Positions 33,380-39,773 of a DNA stretch of 39,773 bases are shown here, piece after piece (positions within the stretch are counted from its first letter, which is position 1; each line of letters begins with the position of its first letter). The translations under genes and the position numbers were made by a program. The DNA lies in the NCBI GenBank assembly GCA_001825035.1, contig MHUO01000004.1, positions 83,205 through 122,977 of the forward strand, in the 5' to 3' direction. The notes beneath the pieces are model-generated. The model was not told where the DNA came from. It saw only the letters and a program-made list of their open reading frames with translations, and did no database searches. This stretch comes from Candidatus Wildermuthbacteria bacterium RIFOXYD1_FULL_50_12. GTDB lineage: Bacteria > Patescibacteriota > Minisyncoccia > Minisyncoccales > UBA10102.

Positions 33380-35651
33380 CATAATCTGGTTAGAAAAGCT
33401 CGGGCAAGATGATGTCGCTATCGCCGGAGGCAAAGGCGCCCAGCTAGGAGAACTCAAGAAAGCAGGATTTTCTGTTCCCGATGGCTTTGTGGTTTCCACA
33501 GTTGTGTACAAGAATCTTGTGGGCGGATCTGGTATACAAGAAAAAATCCATGAACTTTTATCTAATCTCGACTTAGAAAACACAGAAAAGCTCCAGGAAG
33601 TAAGCGACAAGATTCAAGCCCTTTTCGCTTCAGTATCGTTGCAGCAGGATGTAGCAGAAGAGATACTTAAGGCGTACAAATCTCTTGGAGGGCTAGTTGC
33701 GGTAAGAAGTTCTGCCACGGCAGAAGATCGAAAAGAAGCTTCTTTTGCCGGGCAACAAGCAACATTTCTGCATATTAAAGGAGAAGAAGCTCTAATTGAC
33801 GCTGTAAAAAAGTGCATGGCTTCGCTTTTTACTGCAAGGGCAATTTTCTATAGGGATCAGCAAAGGGTTGGACATGAAGACGTGTCTATTGCCGTCGTCA
33901 TTCAAAAAATGGTGCAAGCCCAAAAGGCAGGAGTCGCCTTTTCTATAAATCCTGTAACAAGCGACGTAAGCGAAGTCGTGATTGAAGCCGTAGCCGGCTT
34001 GGGAGAAGCTGTCGTCGGAGGGCAAGCAACCCCGGACAATTATGTGCTTGAGAAAAAAACACTGAACGTAAAAGAACGCCATCTGCAAGCCGACAACTCC
34101 GTTTTGCAAGACCTTGAAATAAAAGAGCTTGGGGAGCTTGTGCAAAAAATTGAAGCTCACTATGGCTACGCCCAAGACATAGAGTGGGCGATTGACGAGA
34201 ACGGTGCCGTACAAATCTTGCAGGCCCGACCGGTTACAACGCTTCAACCGGCAAGAGAAACGACAAAATGGAAAAAGATAATCTCAAGAGAATACGGAGT
34301 CCAGTATACTGAATTATCTTTGCGTTCTTTGAGTCCCGAGAACAAGTTTATAGTACCGGAGCCGTTTTATGAACAAGTGTACATCCCAGAAGAAGACAAT
34401 GAGGTTTGTTATATCGACGAGGCAAGATGGAACGCGTTTGTGGGTGCATTGAAAGAAAGGTATCTTGAGCAGCCAGAAAACTACGATGAGTTCGAGAAAC
34501 TCTTTATGGAAACTGGCACAGATTATGTGGAGATTGCAAAGCAAACAGCGCAAGAGAATCTCGAGGACAAAAGCAGTAATGAACTTAAAAAACTGTACCT
34601 TGATTACCAGAAAAAATCTCTGCGGTACGCGCCTTTTATTTGGATACAATTCATTATCAACAACTTCTTTGCGGACAAAGCAAAAGAAATCCTCGTAGAG
34701 AAACTCGGACAGGATAATCCGAAACTATACGACTTCTACGAGGTTATTGTAAAACCTTCTCAAAAAGCCGCTTCAATCCGGTTGGGCGAGGTAGCAGCTA
34801 AATGGAAAGAACTAAACTACGAAGAGAAAAATCAGGCATACGAAAACTTTAAATGGATACCATGTTTGGATATTCATAATAGGCCTTGGACCAAAGAAGA
34901 ATTTTCTTCTCATGTCAGCGAATTTGTGAAAGAAGAAAAGGAACTGATCGCGTCCTCCGAGCATGTTTTAGAAGAAGTAAATCCTTCAGCCAAAGAGAAG
35001 CGCACTCTTGAAATAGCAAGAAGTTTAACTTACCTCAAGGATCTTAAAGACGACTTTCGCAGGCAGGGCGTTTTCTATGGGCAGGTCCTTTTTCAAGAAA
35101 TTGCAAAAAGAATGGGAATAGAGTTGGACGGTATATCATATATGCTTGAATCTGAAATTGTTGAGTTTTTAGATAGTAGTACAACGGGTACTCAAAGCGT
35201 TGTTGATGAGAGAAAAAACGGATTCGTCATTTTTTTCTCCGAAAACAAAGAAATTGTTTGTAAAAGCGGGGATGCAATAGAATCTGCTTTGCGAGAACTT
35301 GGCCTCGCGGTTTTGCATGAGTTTTCAGAAGAGATCAAAGGAGTTCCGGCTTCTCTCGGGCATGCAAAAGGGATCGTAACAATTGTGAGGGGAGTATCCA
35401 ATCTCTCCAAAGTAAAGAAAGGAGATGTGCTGGTTGCGGTAGTTACGCACCCTGACTATGTGCCAGCGATGCAGCGAGCAGTTGCCATTGTGACAGACGA
35501 AGGAGGAATTACGAGCCACGCGGCGATCGTGTCTCGAGAGCTAGGATTGCCTTGTATAGTAGGGACAGAGCACGCTACTAAGGCTTTGAAAGATGGTGAT
35601 TTTGTAGAAGTCGACGCCACTTCCGGTTTCGTAAGAAAGCTAAAAACGTGA
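33372..35651 (+). CDS. PEP-synthase-like dikinase without the PEP-binding barrel (rifampin-phosphotransferase-like architecture)
   Basis: 759 aa; N-terminal ATP-binding domain (GGKGAQLGELKKAGFSVPDGFVV, VAVRSSATAEDRKEASFAGQQATFL, IEWAIDENGAVQILQARPVTTL), ~350-aa helical middle, C-terminal GGITSHAAIVSRELGLPCIVGTEHAT; ends at the His domain. Confidence 0.88.
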   Translation: MSSIIWLEKLGQDDVAIAGGKGAQLGELKKAGFSVPDGFVVSTVVYKNLVGGSGIQEKIHELLSNLDLENTEKLQEVSDKIQALFASVSLQQDVAEEILKAYKSLGGLVAVRSSATAEDRKEASFAGQQATFLHIKGEEALIDAVKKCMASLFTARAIFYRDQQRVGHEDVSIAVVIQKMVQAQKAGVAFSINPVTSDVSEVVIEAVAGLGEAVVGGQATPDNYVLEKKTLNVKERHLQADNSVLQDLEIKELGELVQKIEAHYGYAQDIEWAIDENGAVQILQARPVTTLQPARETTKWKKIISREYGVQYTELSLRSLSPENKFIVPEPFYEQVYIPEEDNEVCYIDEARWNAFVGALKERYLEQPENYDEFEKLFMETGTDYVEIAKQTAQENLEDKSSNELKKLYLDYQKKSLRYAPFIWIQFIINNFFADKAKEILVEKLGQDNPKLYDFYEVIVKPSQKAASIRLGEVAAKWKELNYEEKNQAYENFKWIPCLDIHNRPWTKEEFSSHVSEFVKEEKELIASSEHVLEEVNPSAKEKRTLEIARSLTYLKDLKDDFRRQGVFYGQVLFQEIAKRMGIELDGISYMLESEIVEFLDSSTTGTQSVVDERKNGFVIFFSENKEIVCKSGDAIESALRELGLAVLHEFSEEIKGVPASLGHAKGIVTIVRGVSNLSKVKKGDVLVAVVTHPDYVPAMQRAVAIVTDEGGITSHAAIVSRELGLPCIVGTEHATKALKDGDFVEVDATSGFVRKLKT

Positions 35652-35655
35652 TGCT

Positions 35656-36318
35656 ATGAAACTACTCTTAACTTCCGGCGGGATTACGAACCAGTCCATG
35701 AAGGATGAGTTGTTGCGATTGGCAGAAAAGCCAGCTGAAGAATTGGTGATTGCTTTTATTCCCACCGCAGCAAACACGGAAAAAGGCGATAAGGGTTGGC
35801 TTGTGAATGATTTGGTTACCCTGAAGAATTTGAATCCAAAGGCATTGGATATTGTTGACTTTTCTGCTTTGCCCCGCGATATATGGCAGCCGCGATTGGA
35901 GGCCGCTGATGTTTTGGTATTTGGAGGAGGTGATACCTTTCGCTTAATGCATCATCTTAAGAAGTCAGGACTTGCCGAATTATTACCAGGATTTCTTAAA
36001 ATGAGAGTGTACGTAGGAATCAGCGCCGGCAGTATTGTCACGGGTCCCAATTTTTCCGTAGGTCAGGCGTTGGGGCTCTATTACGAGGAGATTGGTGAAT
36101 ACGGGGAAGAAGACGGCTTAGGTTTCGTAGATTTTCACATTCGCCCGCATCTCAACTCTCCCGATTTTCCGAAAGTAAGAGACGAGTATCTTCGAGAATT
36201 GGCAAAAGAAATTCCAGAAACCATCTACGCAATCGATGACGAAACTGCCATTTCTGTGGCTGACGAAAAAGTGAAAATTATCTCCGAAGGAGGGTATAAA
36301 GTTTACAACGCGCCTTGA
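35656..36318 (+). CDS. Peptidase E-like (family S51) protein
   Basis: 220 aa; MKLLLTSGGITN, FGGGDTFRLMHHLKKSGL, YVGISAGSIVTGPNF, LGFVDFHIRPHLNSPDFP. Confidence 0.9.
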   Translation: MKLLLTSGGITNQSMKDELLRLAEKPAEELVIAFIPTAANTEKGDKGWLVNDLVTLKNLNPKALDIVDFSALPRDIWQPRLEAADVLVFGGGDTFRLMHHLKKSGLAELLPGFLKMRVYVGISAGSIVTGPNFSVGQALGLYYEEIGEYGEEDGLGFVDFHIRPHLNSPDFPKVRDEYLRELAKEIPETIYAIDDETAISVADEKVKIISEGGYKVYNAP

Positions 36319-36368
36319 GAGCTCTCTTGGCAAGGAGCAAGAGGAAAGAGTACAATAGAGGATTGTGC

Positions 36369-36767
36369 ATGATAGAGATCAATAATCTCACGGAGAGCAA
36401 GATTGATGAGGAGTTTTTGCGCAGAGTGGCAGAGAGGGTGTTGACTGGAGAAAAAAAGCGGAGAAAGGGACTTTCCATTGCCTTGGTAACTCCTAAACAT
36501 TCGGCAGAGTTAAATAAAAGATATCGGGGGAAAAGTAAGATAGCGAATATTCTCTCATTTGAAGGGGAGGGGAGCGAATTGGGAGAGGTTATAATCTGTC
36601 CCCAGGAGGTGAGGAAAGACGCCGCAAAATATGGTATGATGTTTGAACGGGCGTTAGCTTGGATGCTTATTCATGGCATCTTACATTTGGCAGGTTACAA
36701 TCACAAAAAGGAGCGCGATGCGAAAATAATGGGACAAAAAGAACTCACATATCTTTCTCGTATATGA
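36369..36767 (+). CDS. ybeY: Endoribonuclease YbeY
   Basis: LNKRYRGKSKIANILSFEGEGSELGEVIICPQEV...ALAWMLIHGILHLAGYNHKKERDAKIMGQKE; start ATG 36369. Confidence 0.92.
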   Translation: MIEINNLTESKIDEEFLRRVAERVLTGEKKRRKGLSIALVTPKHSAELNKRYRGKSKIANILSFEGEGSELGEVIICPQEVRKDAAKYGMMFERALAWMLIHGILHLAGYNHKKERDAKIMGQKELTYLSRI

Positions 36768-37963
36768 GAGCAGAGATTATAGCTGGCTTGGATATTGGCA
36801 CCCACAGTTTGAAGATGGCGGTGCTGCAAAAAAGAGGAGAAGGCGAAACGCCGGAGATTTTGGGATTTGGCGAAGAGTCCTCCTCCGGGGTGCGCAAGGG
36901 ATCGGTGGTGCATACCGATGAGGTGTCAAAGAAAATTCTCGCGCTCAAAGATCGTCTCTCCACCATTAGCGGGAAAAGCATACGAGAAGTAATCGTGAGC
37001 ATCGGAGGAAGTCATATATTCTGTGTGCCTTCGCACGGAATTGTTGCGGTTTCCAGGGCAGATGGACAAATTTCCCAGGAGGATGTAGACAGGGTATTGC
37101 AGGCCGCGCAAGCATTTTCTCTTCCTTCAAATAAAGAAATTCTGGAAGCATTCCCTCAGCAGTTCGTGGTAGACGGAGAAGAACGGGTAAAGGAAGTGGT
37201 GGGGATGAAGGGGGTGCGTTTGGAAGCCGACGTGCTCGCGGTGTGCGGATTCAGTCCCTATATTCGAAACCTTACGGAAGCGGTGATAGAAGCCGGGTTT
37301 GAGATTGCAGATACCGTGCCCGCTCCGTTGATGGCTGAACCCGCGGTTCTCGGACCCCAACAAAAAGAAGTTGGCGTTGCGGTGCTTGATATGGGAGCTG
37401 GAACAACCGGCCTTGCGGTGTACGAACAGGGCGACCTGATCCATGCGGCAGTATTTCCGGTGGGATCGGAAAACATTACCAATGACATCGCGGTCGGCTT
37501 GAGGTGCGAGCCCGACCTCGCAGAGCGCATAAAAGTGGGGCTCGGAGTTTCTCGGAGAGGAAAGCGCTCAGAAAAGCTTGAGACCGCAGAAGGACAGCCC
37601 TTGGCGTTTTCCCAGAAACTTCTTTCCCGCATCGTGCAGGCGCGCGTTCGGGAAATTTTTCAACTTGTGAACAAAGAATTAAAACAAATTTCAAGACAGG
37701 GAGCGCTGCCGGGCGGAGTGGTGCTGGTGGGAGGAGGAGCGAAACTTCCCAAGATCGTTGAGGAAGCCAAAAGAGAACTAAAGGTTACCGTGAGGCTCGG
37801 AAAGCCCCAGGGTGTGGTGAGCCCGCAGTCAGATCCCGCGTTTCTCGGCGTGATAGGTCTCCTTTTGGGAGCCGCTAGAGACGGGTATTATGGAAGGGGG
37901 AGTTATGCGGGAGCCGGATTCCTCCAGAAGGTGCGCCGCGTCTTCAGGCCTTTTATCCCGTAA
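36764..37963 (+). CDS. ftsA: Cell division protein FtsA
   Basis: MRAEIIAGLDIGTHSLKMAVLQ, VIVSIGGSHIFCV, VAVLDMGAGTTGLAVYEQGDL, VVLVGGGAKLPKI; C-terminal amphipathic GFLQKVRRVFRPFIP. Start ATG 36764 overlaps the ybeY stop. Confidence 0.95.
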   Translation: MRAEIIAGLDIGTHSLKMAVLQKRGEGETPEILGFGEESSSGVRKGSVVHTDEVSKKILALKDRLSTISGKSIREVIVSIGGSHIFCVPSHGIVAVSRADGQISQEDVDRVLQAAQAFSLPSNKEILEAFPQQFVVDGEERVKEVVGMKGVRLEADVLAVCGFSPYIRNLTEAVIEAGFEIADTVPAPLMAEPAVLGPQQKEVGVAVLDMGAGTTGLAVYEQGDLIHAAVFPVGSENITNDIAVGLRCEPDLAERIKVGLGVSRRGKRSEKLETAEGQPLAFSQKLLSRIVQARVREIFQLVNKELKQISRQGALPGGVVLVGGGAKLPKIVEEAKRELKVTVRLGKPQGVVSPQSDPAFLGVIGLLLGAARDGYYGRGSYAGAGFLQKVRRVFRPFIP

Positions 37964-37978
37964 CATAAACTTTCTGCC

Positions 37979-38914
37979 ATGCAGAAAAAAACCATCATCA
38001 AAGTGGTCGGAATAGGAGGGGGAGGAGGGAACGCCATAGACCGCATGATGCAGTGCAAGATTAAGGGCATTGATCTCATTGCGGTGAATACGGACGTGCA
38101 GGATTTAAAAAAGATCCGGGCTCTTCAGAAAATTAGAATTGGACAGGAGGCGACGCGCGGATTGGGAGCCGGCATGAACCCGGAGCTCGGCAAGCGGGCG
38201 GCGCTGGAAAGCAAAGCAGAACTGATCGAGGCCCTGAAAGGGGCCGATATGGTGTTTCTGACTGCCGGGCTTGGCGGAGGAACGGGAGGCGGAGCGATCC
38301 CGGTGCTCGCCCAGATCGCGCGTTCCCAAGGCGCGCTCACTATTGCCGTGGTAACGCGGCCTTTTTCATTTGAAGGATCGTGGAGGAGCAAACTCGCAGA
38401 AAGGGCCCTGACCGAACTTAAAGGGAAGGTTGACACGTTGCTCGTTATCCCCAACGATCAAATTTTAAAACTTGCCGATCAGGATATGTCGGTTCTGGCA
38501 GCGTTTTGGAAAGCAGACGAGATTCTGCGCCAAGCCGTGCAGGGAATTTCAGATCTTATCGTGTTGCCCGGGATCATCAATGTGGACTTTGCGGATTTGC
38601 GGAGCATTATGAAGAATTCCGGGAGGGCGGTGTTTGGCATGGGGCAGGCGAAAGGCGAAAAACGCATGGAGCAGGCGCTGGGAGCTGCGCTTCATTCTCC
38701 GCTTTTGAATATGTCCATTAAGGGCGCACGGGGCATTCTGTTCCAAGTGGCGGGAGCAGATGACGTAAGCTTGCATGAAATCCAAGAAGCCGCCCAGCAG
38801 ATAAAAGACGAAATTTCCCCGCAAGCAAAAATTATTTTTGGCGCGGTGCAGGATAAAAATCTCAAATTGGGAGAGGTGCGTTTCACCATTATCGCTACAG
38901 GATTTGGAGAATGA
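37979..38914 (+). CDS. ftsZ: Cell division protein FtsZ, lacking linker and C-terminal peptide
   Basis: 311 aa; KVVGIGGGGGNAIDRM, LIAVNTDVQDL, FLTAGLGGGTGGGAIPVLAQIA, NVDFADLRSIMKNSG; ends VRFTIIATGFGE-stop. Confidence 0.95.
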   Translation: MQKKTIIKVVGIGGGGGNAIDRMMQCKIKGIDLIAVNTDVQDLKKIRALQKIRIGQEATRGLGAGMNPELGKRAALESKAELIEALKGADMVFLTAGLGGGTGGGAIPVLAQIARSQGALTIAVVTRPFSFEGSWRSKLAERALTELKGKVDTLLVIPNDQILKLADQDMSVLAAFWKADEILRQAVQGISDLIVLPGIINVDFADLRSIMKNSGRAVFGMGQAKGEKRMEQALGAALHSPLLNMSIKGARGILFQVAGADDVSLHEIQEAAQQIKDEISPQAKIIFGAVQDKNLKLGEVRFTIIATGFGE

Positions 38915-39773
38915 CCTCCTCGCAATTGCTCTTTTACGGCTGTCTTTCTTTCATCGCGGGGATAGCCATTGCTTCTTTCTGGGCTTTTAGTCAGATAATT
39001 ATCCTGGCTGTTTTTATTTTCGGGATCTTTTTGTTCTCCGTATTTTTTAAAAGCTTGCCCATGCGAGCCGCGGGAGTGGTGTTTTTATGCGCCGCTTTCG
39101 GGCTGTGGGTTTACGAGGCCTCCGAGCGAACACATGCGGACAACGAACTACGGAGATTCTACGGAGAGAATGTTGTATTTGAAGCAGAGGTTATTAAGGA
39201 ACCTAAAGAAAGACCGAATAGTACGCAGGTCACAGTGAAGCCGGATTTTGTTTCGAGCGGGAATGTTCTCATTACGCTTGACCCGAGAGAGAAACTTTCG
39301 TATGGCGACCGAGTTACCCTTACGGGGATACTACAGGAGCCCGAATCATTCGACGATTTTGATTATGCCGCGTTCTTGGCCAAAGACGGCGTGTATGCTC
39401 TCATGAAAAAGCCAGAGGTCGAGATTAAAAAGAGAGAAGCATATGATCACGCGGGAGAAAGGGCGATGGCCGCGATTTTCAATCTTAAGGCGGAGTTTCG
39501 GGATGTTTTGGAGCAACATCTTTCTCCCCGTTTCAGCTCCGTGATGGTGGAAATGCTTTTGGGAGACAAATACGTAATGTCGGAAGGGCTTGCGCAAGAT
39601 CTGAATACTACTGGTCTCCGCCACATTATTGCTATTTCGGGCGCGCACATTGCAATACTTACGATGTATGTGATGCCGCTGTTCATATGGCTGGGTTTGT
39701 GGCGTCAGCAGGCTTTTTACGTTACTTTGGTACTGGTGATTTTCTATGTGGTGCTTACGGGATTACAGCCCTC
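38911..39773 (+). CDS. comEC: ComEC/Rec2 DNA-uptake channel, 3' end outside the window
   Basis: Starts with ATGA overlap of the ftsZ stop: MTSSQLLFYGCLSFIAGIAIASFWAF..., VVFEAEVIKEPKERP...YGDRVTLTGILQEPESFDDFDYAAFLAKDGVYALM, LLGDKYVMSEGLAQDLNTTGLRHIIAISGAHIAIL. Open at the window edge and absent from the track. Confidence 0.92.
   Translation, partial: MTSSQLLFYGCLSFIAGIAIASFWAFSQIIILAVFIFGIFLFSVFFKSLPMRAAGVVFLCAAFGLWVYEASERTHADNELRRFYGENVVFEAEVIKEPKERPNSTQVTVKPDFVSSGNVLITLDPREKLSYGDRVTLTGILQEPESFDDFDYAAFLAKDGVYALMKKPEVEIKKREAYDHAGERAMAAIFNLKAEFRDVLEQHLSPRFSSVMVEMLLGDKYVMSEGLAQDLNTTGLRHIIAISGAHIAILTMYVMPLFIWLGLWRQQAFYVTLVLVIFYVVLTGLQP

Noticed and set aside
1-39773. CRISPR array or cas genes
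   Set aside because: No regularly spaced short repeats and no Cas-like ORFs.
1-39773. UGA recoded as Gly (as in some CPR lineages)
   Set aside because: Core genes (e.g. ftsZ, ybeY, the ABC ATPase) end naturally at TGA and contain no in-frame TGA.
1-39773. Diversity-generating retroelement or retron
   Set aside because: No reverse-transcriptase motifs in any ORF; the repeats seen are exact or att-like rather than adenine-biased variable repeats.

Overview
This 39.8 kb window looks like Candidate Phyla Radiation / Parcubacteria-type bacterial DNA. Genes are dense and often overlap, and several housekeeping proteins are domain-reduced. The backbone is ordinary: glyA, folD, eno, a D-2-hydroxyacid dehydrogenase, ppsA, glycerate 2-kinase, topA, a short Mfd, pth, lepB, hisS, rpsU, a YqeY-like gene, an ABC-2 exporter, ybeY, ftsA, ftsZ and a comEC cut by the window end. 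Superimposed on it are recombination scars. (1) A HigBA-like toxin-antitoxin module sits between two 38-bp copies (37/38) of the glyA 3' end; the second copy still reads KEVASFCKQFPIP-stop. (2) A compact element at 15.74-18.83 kb is inserted at the 3' end of tRNA-Leu(CAA). It carries an orphan long-form hisG and a frameshifted serine recombinase, which is bracketed by 99-bp inverted repeats (98/99). An attP-like junction lies inverted inside the element. (3) A 73-bp copy of the ABC permease 3' tail and intergenic region recurs 2.5 kb downstream, and a 5' stub resembling the downstream peptidase E gene lies in between. This looks like two alternative gene cassettes of one locus now in tandem. 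Other points of interest are a receiver-like protein with Glu at the apparent phospho-acceptor position, an anchored ABC substrate-binding protein paired with a sensor kinase, a rifampin-phosphotransferase-like dikinase coupled to an HD protein, an FtsZ without a C-terminal tail, and competing hairpins over the hisS start. All family names come from reading translated motifs by eye; no database search was run.
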